NCBI GenBank assembly: GCA_942492825.1
Contig: OW818635.1
Coordinates: 62,001-126,000, forward strand
Direction: 5' to 3'
From: GWE2-51-13 sp942492825
GTDB taxonomy: Bacteria > Bacillota_I > Bacilli_A > Erysipelotrichales > Erysipelotrichaceae
Length of the DNA: 64,000 nt
The notes beneath the pieces were generated by a model that saw nothing but the letters and a program-made list of their open reading frames with translations, made no database searches and was not told the origin of the DNA. The translations under genes were made by a program, and so were the position numbers. This document shows positions 52,568-60,843 of the stretch, in pieces (the stretch's first letter is position 1; each line of letters begins with the position of its first letter).

Positions 52568-53509
52568 ATGAAAAAAGCACTTTATCTCGCATTATTCTTG
52601 GCGTTGACCAGCGCCTTGGCCGGAGCGGTATTAGCCGGCGTGAATTCAATCACCGCGCCGATCATCAACGAACGCGCCATCGCGAAAGTCAAAACGACCT
52701 TGCAGGAATTCTTCCCGCAAGCCGATACTTTCGCCGAATTGGATTTCGAAGATGAAACCGGGCTGATTCAGAATGTTTACGAGGCCGAAGGATTCGGCTA
52801 TGCCTACGATGTCAAAGTCCAAGGCTACAAAGATGTCATTACGTTTATCGTCGCATTCTCCGAAGAAGCGAAGATCGTCGGATTTAAAGTGACGGCTATT
52901 AACGACACCCCGGGATTCGGGATGCGGGTCGGCACCGAAGAGTTCTCCAACGGCGTTATCGGAAAAGGCAGCACGGATGCGATCGCGACGATTTCAGGCG
53001 TAACCGTGTCTTCCAAAGCGGCAGTTAGCGGATTGAACGCCGCGAAAGCGCATTTCAATAAGATGAAGGGGATTAAGGATGACGGAACTTCCGTTCCCGA
53101 TCCTGTCGAACCGGTCATCACCTTAGGAGATCCGATCGTCATCATTTCCGATGCGACCGCTTCGCCGGTAGCCGAAATCTTGGAAAAGACGACCGATGGC
53201 AACATCACGACGTACAAAGTGTCTTCCAAAGGATATGCGGTTTTGGACAGCGACCATTCCGACGGGGCTGTGCCGAATATTCTCATCATCAAAGTCGACG
53301 ATACGACCAACAAGGTCGTCAGCGTCGCGTATGATACCTTTAGCGATTCGAAGAATATCGGCGACAAGACGAATTCCGAAACCTTCTTAAAGCAGTTTGA
53401 AGGCTTGTCTCTAGGCGATGCCACCGCATCGGTCGACGCCGTCACTGGTGCGACCAAAACCTCTCGTAGCGTTGTCCGTGCTTTGCGCGCGGTCATCGAG
53501 AGTCGATAG
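52568..53509 (+). CDS. rnfG: RnfG with two FMN-binding domains
   Basis: This protein of 313 aa, against about 180-210 for typical RnfG, has an N-terminal membrane anchor (MKKALYLALFLALTSALAGAVLAG). The normal FMN-binding domain has GFKVTAINDTPGFGMRVG and ISGVTVSSKAAV, with the flavinylation motif altered to SGVT (Thr146). A second domain from residue 183 ends in DAVTGATKTSRSVV (Thr296). The second domain matches the RnfD extension. AAGGGG precedes the ATG at 52568. Confidence 0.93.
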   Translation: MKKALYLALFLALTSALAGAVLAGVNSITAPIINERAIAKVKTTLQEFFPQADTFAELDFEDETGLIQNVYEAEGFGYAYDVKVQGYKDVITFIVAFSEEAKIVGFKVTAINDTPGFGMRVGTEEFSNGVIGKGSTDAIATISGVTVSSKAAVSGLNAAKAHFNKMKGIKDDGTSVPDPVEPVITLGDPIVIISDATASPVAEILEKTTDGNITTYKVSSKGYAVLDSDHSDGAVPNILIIKVDDTTNKVVSVAYDTFSDSKNIGDKTNSETFLKQFEGLSLGDATASVDAVTGATKTSRSVVRALRAVIESR

Positions 53510-53527
53510 GAAAGGGGAAACGAACAC

Positions 53528-54166
53528 ATGAAAAAATTCTTCACCGGTTTGGTGTTGGATAATCCGGTCTTCGGATTGTTCCTTGGGATCTGTTCCACCT
53601 TAGCCATCACCATCAACTTAAACAATGCCTTGGGTATGGGTTTATCCGTTATCGTCATTCTTATGGCTTCCAATGTCGTCATCTCAGCCATCCGTAAGAT
53701 CACCCCGGATGAAATCCGCATTCCGGTCTACATCGTCGTCATCGCGACTTTGGTCAAAGCAGTCGAACTGCTGATCAAAGCATACGCACCGGCGGTCGAC
53801 ATCGCTTTGGGGGTCTTTATTCCTCTAATCGTCGTCAACTGTATCATCCTGGGTCGTGCCGAAGCGTTCGCTTCGAAAAACGGGATCGCCGCTTCCGCAT
53901 GGGACGGTTTCTCGATGGGGATTGCCTATACCTTAGGATTGATCGTCATGTCCTTAAGCCGTGAGATCTTGGCAACCGGCATGGTCACCATGACCAATCC
54001 GTTCAACGATACTTTGATCTTCAGCTTGAAGTTGATTCCGGCCGAATATAACATCAGTATGTTCAGTCAACCGGTCGGCGCGTTTCTGACGTTCGCTTTG
54101 ATCGCCGCGGCGGTTGTCGCATTTAAAGACAAAGTCGAAGCCAAAGAAAAGAAGGAGGCTAAATAA
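53528..54166 (+). CDS. rnfE: Rnf complex subunit RnfE
   Basis: This 212-aa integral membrane subunit has about six segments. It shows LVLDNPVFGLFLGICSTLAITINLNNALGMGLSV, RIPVYIVVIATLVKAVELLIKAY and NCIILGRAEAFASKNG. With RnfA it forms the inverted pair that holds an intramembrane iron-sulfur centre; the conserved NC and C residues are seen. It is three bases before rnfA. Confidence 0.96.
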   Translation: MKKFFTGLVLDNPVFGLFLGICSTLAITINLNNALGMGLSVIVILMASNVVISAIRKITPDEIRIPVYIVVIATLVKAVELLIKAYAPAVDIALGVFIPLIVVNCIILGRAEAFASKNGIAASAWDGFSMGIAYTLGLIVMSLSREILATGMVTMTNPFNDTLIFSLKLIPAEYNISMFSQPVGAFLTFALIAAAVVAFKDKVEAKEKKEAK

Positions 54167-54168
54167 CC

Positions 54169-54744
54169 ATGGATAAACTGTTTGCCTTATTCTTGACCGC
54201 ATTCCTCATCAACAACATCATCTTGACGAAGTTTTTGGGGATGTGTCCGTTCTTGGGTGTTTCCCGTCAACGCAGTTCCGCGATCGGGATGGGATTGGCT
54301 GTCATCTTCGTCATCCTCGGCGCTTCGATCTTCACCTACGCGCTCTATTATCTTGTTTTGGATCCGATGAACCTCGAATACATGGATCTGATCACCTTCA
54401 TCTTGGTCATCGCGGCGTTCGTTCAGTTTGTCGAAATGGTCATCAAGAAATATTCCCCGGCGCTTTATAAGTCATTGGGAATCTATCTGCCCTTGATCAC
54501 CACCAACTGCGTTGTCTTGTACGTCACCTTGGAAAACATCACGCAGAAATTCGATTTCTTAGAAATGATCGTCTATTCCATCGCAGTTCCGGCGGGATTC
54601 GCGTTGATGCTGTTTATCTTCTCGACCATCCGCGAACGTTTGGAAATCGCGACGACGCCGAAACCTTTCCGTGGCAACGCGATCGCGTTGGTCTTGGCCG
54701 CCATCATGGCGTTAGCCTTTAGCGGTTTGGCCGGTTTGGTCTAA
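54169..54744 (+). CDS. rnfA: Rnf complex subunit RnfA
   Basis: This 191-aa membrane subunit is paralogous to RnfE. It has NNIILTKFLGMCPFLGVSRQ, YSPALYKSLGIYLPLITTNCVVL and IVYSIAVPAGFALMLFIFSTIRERLE, including the cysteines for the membrane cluster. It is followed after three bases by a small cysteine-rich gene. Confidence 0.96.
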   Translation: MDKLFALFLTAFLINNIILTKFLGMCPFLGVSRQRSSAIGMGLAVIFVILGASIFTYALYYLVLDPMNLEYMDLITFILVIAAFVQFVEMVIKKYSPALYKSLGIYLPLITTNCVVLYVTLENITQKFDFLEMIVYSIAVPAGFALMLFIFSTIRERLEIATTPKPFRGNAIALVLAAIMALAFSGLAGLV

Positions 54745-54747
54745 GCC

Positions 54748-54930
54748 ATGGAACCCGTACTTTATTTAGCGGCACTTGGCGGAATGTATGCGTTGGTCTA
54801 CTATCTGAACCATAAAACCCCCGTTCCCGCGGGGTGCGAATCGATTCGGGCAGCCTGTGACGGTTGCGCGATCGGATCATGCGGGAACCATCCGAGCCAG
54901 CAGGAATTCAAGGAGGAACAACACGTATGA
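54748..54930 (+). CDS. 60-aa membrane-anchored cysteine-rich peptide coupled to rnfB
   Basis: An N-terminal membrane helix (VLYLAALGGMYALVYYL) is followed by a soluble tail with four cysteines at 30, 37, 40 and 45 (C-x6-C-x2-C-x4-C), then GNHPSQ. This spacing could bind a metal or iron-sulfur cluster. It starts three bases after rnfA, and its stop overlaps the rnfB start as ATGA, arguing that it is translated. The ribosome site for its own start is weak. I do not know a named family. Confidence 0.7.
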   Translation: MEPVLYLAALGGMYALVYYLNHKTPVPAGCESIRAACDGCAIGSCGNHPSQQEFKEEQHV

Positions 54931-55226
54931 TTCAAGCCGTTCTGATGATGTTGGTCGTTGGCGGTTTCCTAGGATTGATCTTAGGGATTGCCGGAATCTA
55001 TTTCACGATCGAAGTCGATACCCGTCACGAAACCGTGACCGCGATGTTGCCGGGATATAACTGCGGCGCTTGCGGATTTCCGGGTTGTTCGGGATTGGCG
55101 CAAGCCTTGGTCGACGGGAAAGCCGTTTCCACCGCGTGTAAGCCTTCCAAACCGGAACAACGCAAACGCATCGACGCCTTTCTTGAAACCGGCGAAGATC
55201 CGCTCGCGACTCCCGTTTCAGCTTAA
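54927..55226 (+). CDS. rnfB: Short RnfB, only the membrane and first Fe-S domain
   Basis: This 99-aa protein has an N-terminal membrane helix and one cluster motif (Cys46, 49, 54 and 71: YNCGACGFPGCSG then TAC). RnfB usually continues with one or more 2[4Fe-4S] ferredoxin domains (about 190-330 aa). Here the frame stops after a short tail and a strong terminator follows at once, so this is not a sequencing frameshift into remaining domain sequence. AAGGAGG precedes the ATG at 54927. Confidence 0.9.
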   Translation: MIQAVLMMLVVGGFLGLILGIAGIYFTIEVDTRHETVTAMLPGYNCGACGFPGCSGLAQALVDGKAVSTACKPSKPEQRKRIDAFLETGEDPLATPVSA

Positions 55227-55228
55227 CC

Positions 55229-55258
55229 AAGATACAGGTTCAACCCTGTATCTTTTTT
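55229..55258 (+). terminator. Terminator of the rnf operon
   Basis: A 10-bp stem (55229-55238 with 55245-55254, 6-base loop) and T6, three bases after the rnfB stop. Confidence 0.88.
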
Positions 55259-55326
55259 CATTCACAAATGAGCGTGTATTTCACAAAAACTCGTGGTAAA
55301 ATGGAAACGATTTTTCGGAGGGACCT

Positions 55327-57015
55327 ATGTTTCAAAATATCCTAAGCAACATCGTCGTAAATATCGCAATCTTGATGATCATTGGATTTGTGTTGCCACG
55401 CTTCTCGTTATTCAGAAAAACCGTCTTCGAACACGATAAGAAATGGTCCGACATCGTGATTTTGTCGCTGATTTTCGGCGGCATCGGTATCTTATCGACC
55501 TATACGGGCATCCGTATCAACGGTGCGATCGCCAATACACGTGTCATCGGCGTCATCGCCGGCGGATTTCTCGGGGGTCCGTGGGTCGGTTTGTTTTCAG
55601 GATTGATCGCGGGGATCCATCGCTGGGGCATCGACATCAACGGGTTTACCGCGTTCTCTTGCGCCGTTTCGACGACGATCGAGGGTATCATCGGTGGATT
55701 GATGTATAAGGTCATCCGTTCATCCAAACAAAAATATACCTTGATTTTCTGGGCGACGTTCTGCGCCGAGATCATCCAGATGTTGATCATATTATTACTG
55801 GCGCGACCGTATGCCGAAGCGGTGGAGTTAGTCAAAGTCATTTCCATTCCGATGGTCCTCTTGAATTCGATCGGAATCGTGATCTTTGTCAGCGGTATTT
55901 ATAATGTTAAAGATACGTTAGAAAGACAGCACGAACGACATTTGAAGCTTGCCTTCGACATCGCGGATGAATGTTTGCCTTTTTTGCGCAAAGGGTTATA
56001 CGATGTGGAAAGCATTCAGAGCGTTTGTAAGACGATCTTGAAGAATGTCGACGCGACATGCGTCATGATCTCGGATAAAAAGAACGTCGTTGCGTATTAC
56101 GGAAACGAAATCATTTCCTCTCCCTTATTCGAGACATGTTTTAATCAAGTCATGACACGCATTTCCGTACGTAAGGAAACCTTTATCCTGCATGAACACG
56201 AAGTTGCGAGATATGGGTTGGATGGGTTCTGTAAGCGGATGATGTTTGCGCCGATCCGTCGAAAAGATGAAATCATCGGATTGATCATCCTTTGCGATAA
56301 CCGTTTCAAAGACAATGCCGGTCCGGATTTGAGTTTTATTACCGGGTTGGCAAGACTGTTCTCGTCGCAGTTCGCCTTGGCTGAGATGGATAATCAAGGA
56401 AAACTATTACAACGTGCAGAACTGCGTGCGCTTCAGTCGCAGATCAACCCGCATTTCTTATTCAACGCCTTGACGACGATTTCGGGCTATACGCGCGAAA
56501 ATCCCGATCGTGCGCGTCAACTTTTACTTTCGCTTTCTTCTTACTTCCGCAACACCTTGGCGACTCATCATGAGTGGGTCGATATCCAAGAAGAAATCGA
56601 ACATGTGTTGTCCTATGTCGAAATCGAGAAAGCGCGTTTCGAGGAGAGATTGAACGTAACGGTCCAATGTGCGCCGGAAATTCGTTTCAACGTGCCGAAC
56701 TTCGTCATCCAACCTTTGATTGAAAACGCGATCAAGCACGGGATGACGCATGACTCCTTACATGTCGACATCCGCATCGAAGAACGTCGTAACGGATTGA
56801 CGATCGTGGTCAAAGACAATGGTTGCGGGATTCCCCAGGAAAAGATCGATACGTTCTATCATGGTGATGCGGACAAAGGGAAGATCGGTATGACAAACAT
56901 CCATCAGCGTCTAAAAAGCATCTACCCCAACAATCCGGGACTGGTCATCAAAAGCAAAGTGAATGTCGGAACGACCATTGAAATGTACCTGCCGAAAGAA
57001 AAGGTGAACGCATGA
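55327..57015 (+). CDS. LytS/BtsS-type sensor histidine kinase
   Basis: This 562-aa kinase has an N-terminal 5TMR-LYT membrane sensor (ANTRVIGVIAGGFLGGPWVGLFSGLIAGIHRW), a GAF-like middle domain and a His_kinase domain with SQINPHFLFNALTTIS (His376). The C-terminal ATPase has PLIENAIKHG and DNGCGIP. E. coli BtsS and B. subtilis LytS of this family sense extracellular pyruvate. It overlaps the regulator gene by four bases. A CstA transporter gene follows, which fits a pyruvate circuit. Confidence 0.93.
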   Translation: MFQNILSNIVVNIAILMIIGFVLPRFSLFRKTVFEHDKKWSDIVILSLIFGGIGILSTYTGIRINGAIANTRVIGVIAGGFLGGPWVGLFSGLIAGIHRWGIDINGFTAFSCAVSTTIEGIIGGLMYKVIRSSKQKYTLIFWATFCAEIIQMLIILLLARPYAEAVELVKVISIPMVLLNSIGIVIFVSGIYNVKDTLERQHERHLKLAFDIADECLPFLRKGLYDVESIQSVCKTILKNVDATCVMISDKKNVVAYYGNEIISSPLFETCFNQVMTRISVRKETFILHEHEVARYGLDGFCKRMMFAPIRRKDEIIGLIILCDNRFKDNAGPDLSFITGLARLFSSQFALAEMDNQGKLLQRAELRALQSQINPHFLFNALTTISGYTRENPDRARQLLLSLSSYFRNTLATHHEWVDIQEEIEHVLSYVEIEKARFEERLNVTVQCAPEIRFNVPNFVIQPLIENAIKHGMTHDSLHVDIRIEERRNGLTIVVKDNGCGIPQEKIDTFYHGDADKGKIGMTNIHQRLKSIYPNNPGLVIKSKVNVGTTIEMYLPKEKVNA

Positions 57016-57728
57016 AATATTTGATTGTTGACGATGAACGGATCGCCCGTAGCGAACTTAAATACACGATCAAAGAAACCGATCCCCATGCGGTCGTTTT
57101 AGAAGCTGATGGCTTTGAAAGCGCGTTGGAAATGATCGGGAACCTCTCGTTTGACGGCGTTTTTCTCGATGTTCAGTTGGTCGAAGGCTCGGGAGTGGAT
57201 TTGGCGGAACAGATTCGTAAAGTCAATCCGGACTTACCGATCGTTTTTGCGACCGCGTATGATAAATACGCGATCGACGCGTTTTCGGTCGCGGCGGTCG
57301 ACTATGTACTGAAGCCGTTTCATAGCGAAGACATCGCCCGAGCCTTGGGTAGGTTTTCACGTCCTACACCCAAAAATCCGGTATTGTCATGTCCTTCCGA
57401 CAAACTATCAGTATGGATGGGGGAAAAAGCAGTTGTCATCAATATCAGCGATATCCATTATCTTCGAAGCAACGAACGTCAAACCTTGTTGGTGACGAAA
57501 AAAGGGGAATTGTCGACCAATCTTTCGTTGGATGCCATGGAAAAACGATTGGCTTCATGCGGATTCATGCGCGTTCAACGCGGTTACATCGTCAACCTAA
57601 ACATGGTTGCGGAGATCGTGCCGTGGTTCAATAATTCGTATGGGATCAAGTTGGGTACCAACACTTCGGAAGTTATTCCGGTCAGTCGCCAGAAAATCGC
57701 GTTACTCAGAGAAGTCTTCGATTTTTAA
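57012..57728 (+). CDS. LytTR-family response regulator
   Basis: This 238-aa regulator has a receiver domain (VDDERIARSEL, phosphoacceptor Asp53 in VFLDVQLVEGSG, ATAYDKYAIDAF, DYVLKPF) and a LytTR DNA-binding domain (INISDIHYLRSNERQTLLVT, GFMRVQRGYIVNLNMV). It is the partner of the LytS-type kinase and probably activates the cstA gene immediately downstream. Confidence 0.95.
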   Translation: MKYLIVDDERIARSELKYTIKETDPHAVVLEADGFESALEMIGNLSFDGVFLDVQLVEGSGVDLAEQIRKVNPDLPIVFATAYDKYAIDAFSVAAVDYVLKPFHSEDIARALGRFSRPTPKNPVLSCPSDKLSVWMGEKAVVINISDIHYLRSNERQTLLVTKKGELSTNLSLDAMEKRLASCGFMRVQRGYIVNLNMVAEIVPWFNNSYGIKLGTNTSEVIPVSRQKIALLREVFDF

Positions 57729-57737
57729 TCGCAAGTT

Positions 57738-57809
57738 TTTACAGTTCATCCACTAATTTACACATTTCGACCCAGATGCAATCGCTTACACCCGGGTTTT
57801 TGTTAGGAT
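57738..57809 (+). promoter_or_regulatory. Control region of cstA
   Basis: An extended -10 TGT-TAGGAT lies at 57801-57809. Upstream are two TTTACA-starting 12-base segments (57738-57749 and 57757-57768), possible LytTR half-sites. Their 19-base period differs from the usual ~21, so this is tentative. Confidence 0.4.
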
Positions 57810-57837
57810 TGTGTCGAAAAGGAGGATTTGGTTAACT

Positions 57838-59247
57838 ATGATTAGTTTCTTTGGATCTTTGGCTGCCCTGTTCCTCGGTTATTTCCTTTACGGGAAAATC
57901 GTAGAAAAGGCATTCAAACCGGACGATCGTCCGACACCTGCCAACGTGGTAAACGATGGCGTCGACTATGTGCCGATGAAAAAATGGAATATCTTCTTGA
58001 TTCAATTATTGAACATCGCGGGATTGGGTCCGATTTTCGGGGCGATCTCCGGTGCGCTCTGGGGACCGGTCGTCTTCTTGTGGATCGTCTTCGGATCGAT
58101 CTTCGCGGGAGCTGTCCATGACTACCTCTCCGGCATGATCTCGATGCGTCACAATGGCGCCAGTATTTCCGAAATCGTCGGGATTTATCTCGGCACCGGA
58201 ATGAAGCAAGTCATGCGTGTCTTCTCCGTTATTCTCTTGGTTTTGGTCGGTGTCGTCTTCATGGTCGGTCCGGCTGGCTTATTGGCCAGATTGACTCCGG
58301 AAGTACTCGATGTTAAATTCTGGTTGATCGTCGTTTTAATTTACTACTTCGCTGCGACGATTCTTCCGATCGACAAACTCATCGGTAAGATTTATCCGAT
58401 CTTCGGCATTACCTTGATCATCATGGCGGTCGGCGTTGCCGGCGGCATCATCTTGAAGGGTTATACGATTCCTGAAATCTCCTTCACCAACTTACATCCT
58501 TCGTCGTTGCCGATTTGGCCCTTGATGTTCATCACGGTCGCATGCGGCGCGATTTCCGGCTTCCATGCCACACAATCTCCGATGATGGCCCGTTGCATCA
58601 CGACCGAAAGACAAGGTCGTACGATCTTCTACGGCGCGATGATCGCGGAAGGCGTTATCGCTCTGATTTGGGCGGCTGCGGGTGTTGCGTTCTATGAAAC
58701 GACCGGCGGATTGGCCGTCGCGATCAAAGAATTCGGCGGAGCTGCCGGCGTTGTCTATAACATCACGTTCTCGCTTCTCGGTCCGGTCGGCGGAGTCCTT
58801 GCCATGCTTGGCGTTATCGCTTGCCCGATCACGTCCGGCGACACTGCGTTCCGTTCGGCTCGCTTGACCTTGGCCGACTGGTTCAAGTTCGAACAAAAAC
58901 CGATCAAAAACCGTTTGATGATCGCTGTTCCTTTATTGGCGATCGGTTACATGATTACCTTCGTTGATTACAACGTTATCTGGCGTTACTTCGCTTGGTC
59001 CAACCAAACCTTGGCGATGATGGCTCTTTGGGCCGGTGCGGTTTACTTGAAGAAAGTCGGTGCCGTCCACTGGATTGCAACCGTTCCCGCAACCTTCATG
59101 AGCGCCGTCAGCGTTACCTATATCTTACAGGCTGCCGAAGGGTTCAAACTTTCCACGTCGATCTCCTATCCGGCCGGTATCGCGTTTGCGGCAGTTTGCT
59201 TCGGTCTGTATATGTTTAAAGTCGGACTTAAAAAAGAAACCGTTTAA
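57838..59247 (+). CDS. cstA: CstA-family transporter (probable pyruvate or peptide uptake)
   Basis: This protein of about 469 aa has many membrane segments and the CstA signatures GPIFGAISGALWGPVVFLWIVFGSIFAGAVHDYLSGMISMRHNG, CGAISGFHATQSPMMARC and ITSGDTAFRSARL. E. coli CstA and BtsT import pyruvate by proton symport and are induced by LytS/LytTR-type systems, as the context here suggests. The ATG at 57838 is preferred; GGAGG is 12 bases upstream, rather far. GTG at 57811 is an alternative. Confidence 0.92.
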   Translation: MISFFGSLAALFLGYFLYGKIVEKAFKPDDRPTPANVVNDGVDYVPMKKWNIFLIQLLNIAGLGPIFGAISGALWGPVVFLWIVFGSIFAGAVHDYLSGMISMRHNGASISEIVGIYLGTGMKQVMRVFSVILLVLVGVVFMVGPAGLLARLTPEVLDVKFWLIVVLIYYFAATILPIDKLIGKIYPIFGITLIIMAVGVAGGIILKGYTIPEISFTNLHPSSLPIWPLMFITVACGAISGFHATQSPMMARCITTERQGRTIFYGAMIAEGVIALIWAAAGVAFYETTGGLAVAIKEFGGAAGVVYNITFSLLGPVGGVLAMLGVIACPITSGDTAFRSARLTLADWFKFEQKPIKNRLMIAVPLLAIGYMITFVDYNVIWRYFAWSNQTLAMMALWAGAVYLKKVGAVHWIATVPATFMSAVSVTYILQAAEGFKLSTSISYPAGIAFAAVCFGLYMFKVGLKKETV

Positions 59248-59260
59248 TCGTGACTACGAA

Positions 59261-59290
59261 AAGAAAGGTCGAGGTCGACCTTTCTTTCTT
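59261..59290 (+). terminator. Terminator of cstA
   Basis: A 10-bp stem (59261-59270 with 59277-59286, 6-base loop) with a T-rich tail. Confidence 0.78.
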
Positions 59291-59355
59291 TTATGGAACT
59301 CGAAGATTGATCTATCGGTTATAATCAGAATGTTAGAAACGAAGGAGAAAAACGC

Positions 59356-60375
59356 ATGAATCTAAATGAAATCAAAACCTCGGCGCGTGAAAAGATGACC
59401 GCATGTAAAATGTGTCGGGTATGTAACGGGGAAACCTGTCGCGGTTGGACACCAGGTCCGGGCGGGAAGGGGACGGGCAGCACCTTCGTCCGCAACGTTT
59501 CCAAACTGAATGAGATTACTTTGAATATGCAGATCTTACACGGCGATGATGACGTAAATTGTTCGACGAATTTGTGGGGGCATACGTTACGGGCTCCGAT
59601 CTTCGCCGCACCGATCGCCAATGTTCCGGTCAATTACGGAACGACCGTTACCGAAGGTGAATACCTCGACGCGTTGGCGGTAGGCTGTAAAAATGCCGGA
59701 CTCTTGCCGTTCTACGGGGATGGAGCCGCAAAGGAATTCTTCGATCTACCGATGGAAACGCTCGCGAAACTCGGCGGTTATGGGATTCCGACCATCAAAC
59801 CCTGGGTCAACGACATCGCGCTTGAAAAAATCAAACGTGCCTTAGCGCATTCGCCAAGTGCGATCGCGATGGACGTGGATGCGGCGGGATTGATCAGTCT
59901 GAAGAAGACACCGACACCGATCGCGTTTAAGACATTAGAAGATTTGACGTTGATCCGCAAAAACATCAACGTACCCTTTATCGTCAAAGGTGTCATGACG
60001 ATTGCGGATGCGGAAACGGCTTTGAACTCTGGTGCGGACGCGATCGTGGTTTCCAATCACGGAGGAAGAGTCATGGACAACGGGATTTCCACCGTCGAAG
60101 TCTTGGAATCGATCGTACGGTTTGTTGATAAACGTATGACGGTCTTGGTCGACTCGGGATTTCGTAGTGGATATGATGTCTTCAAAGCTCTTGCACTCGG
60201 CGCTGACGGCGTTTTGATCGGCCGACCCTTCTCACACGCGACCATCGGCGGACAATCCGAAGGTGTGACGTTTTACGCCAATCAGTTGATTGCGGAACTT
60301 GAAGACGCGATGCGTATGACAGGATGCATGTCGATCCATGATATCCAACGCGACAAAATCAACGTTCATTTCTAG
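59356..60375 (+). CDS. FMN-dependent alpha-hydroxy-acid oxidase/dehydrogenase-like protein
   Basis: This 339-aa TIM-barrel FMN protein has the active-site motif VVSNHGGRVMDNG, the phosphate-binding DSGFRSGYDVFKALALGADGVLIGRPF and PFIVKGVMT. The N-terminus has a cysteine cluster (CKMCRVCNGETCRG) not found in classical lactate oxidase but typical of this Bacillota subgroup. Lactate or a similar 2-hydroxy acid is the likely substrate, which would link it to pyruvate transport next door. AAGGAG precedes the ATG. Confidence 0.88.
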   Translation: MNLNEIKTSAREKMTACKMCRVCNGETCRGWTPGPGGKGTGSTFVRNVSKLNEITLNMQILHGDDDVNCSTNLWGHTLRAPIFAAPIANVPVNYGTTVTEGEYLDALAVGCKNAGLLPFYGDGAAKEFFDLPMETLAKLGGYGIPTIKPWVNDIALEKIKRALAHSPSAIAMDVDAAGLISLKKTPTPIAFKTLEDLTLIRKNINVPFIVKGVMTIADAETALNSGADAIVVSNHGGRVMDNGISTVEVLESIVRFVDKRMTVLVDSGFRSGYDVFKALALGADGVLIGRPFSHATIGGQSEGVTFYANQLIAELEDAMRMTGCMSIHDIQRDKINVHF

Positions 60376-60383
60376 AACTTCAA

Positions 60384-60411
60384 AACAAGATCAATCGATC
60401 TTGTTTTTTTC
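60384..60411 (+). terminator. Terminator of the hydroxy-acid oxidase gene
   Basis: A 9-bp stem (60384-60392 with 60397-60405, loop AATC) and a T-run. Confidence 0.85.
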
Positions 60412-60477
60412 TTCTATTTAGTGATGTTTTGTTAGGAAGATTCATCCGGACACCATAACAGAGAGCGAGGTGAGGTT

Positions 60478-60843
60478 ATGAAATCGATCATCCTGTCAGC
60501 CGCCTTTGTGATGTTGACCTTCGGTGTCGGACTTGGCATGGTTTACTTTATCTTGTTTGACCAAGCCAACGATCAAACCCGCAATTTATTACGTCGGGGG
60601 CTTCAAGAAACGATGCTTTCCGTAAGCACGGTACCGATCGATCAACGCCGATCGGTTGTTCTCACCACTTTTTCAAACTATATCGCGCCGGATTTGTTGG
60701 AGGGATATGAAACCAAAGTCGATCTGATGGATTTCCATGCATCTCCTTTGGCGATTCGGATCAAAATGACGGTTTCAAGCAGAGGGAGTTTGTTTCCGGT
60801 CCAAATCACAAGCGAAGAAACGATGATCGAGGTACAAGGATGA
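60478..60843 (+). CDS. Membrane-anchored protein of the Tad cluster, unknown
   Basis: This 121-aa protein has one N-terminal membrane helix (MKSIILSAAFVMLTFGVGLGMVYFIL) and an external domain (TFSNYIAPDLLEGYETKVDLMDFHASPLAIRIKM). It is the first gene of a set with a CpaF-like ATPase and two TadB/TadC-like proteins. It may be a pilus or secretion accessory component such as a TadE-like minor subunit, but I cannot match it to a family. GAGGTG precedes the ATG, and the stop overlaps the next gene. Confidence 0.78.
   Translation: MKSIILSAAFVMLTFGVGLGMVYFILFDQANDQTRNLLRRGLQETMLSVSTVPIDQRRSVVLTTFSNYIAPDLLEGYETKVDLMDFHASPLAIRIKMTVSSRGSLFPVQITSEETMIEVQG

Noticed and set aside
52825..53721. 298-aa open frame antisense to rnfG
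   Set aside because: Low-complexity Ser/Thr-rich translation typical of the reverse frame of a GC-balanced gene; the sense frame has clear homology.
54927..55260. Frameshifted full-length rnfB
   Set aside because: A strong terminator begins three bases after the stop and a new promoter-gene unit follows, so there is no remaining ferredoxin-domain sequence downstream.
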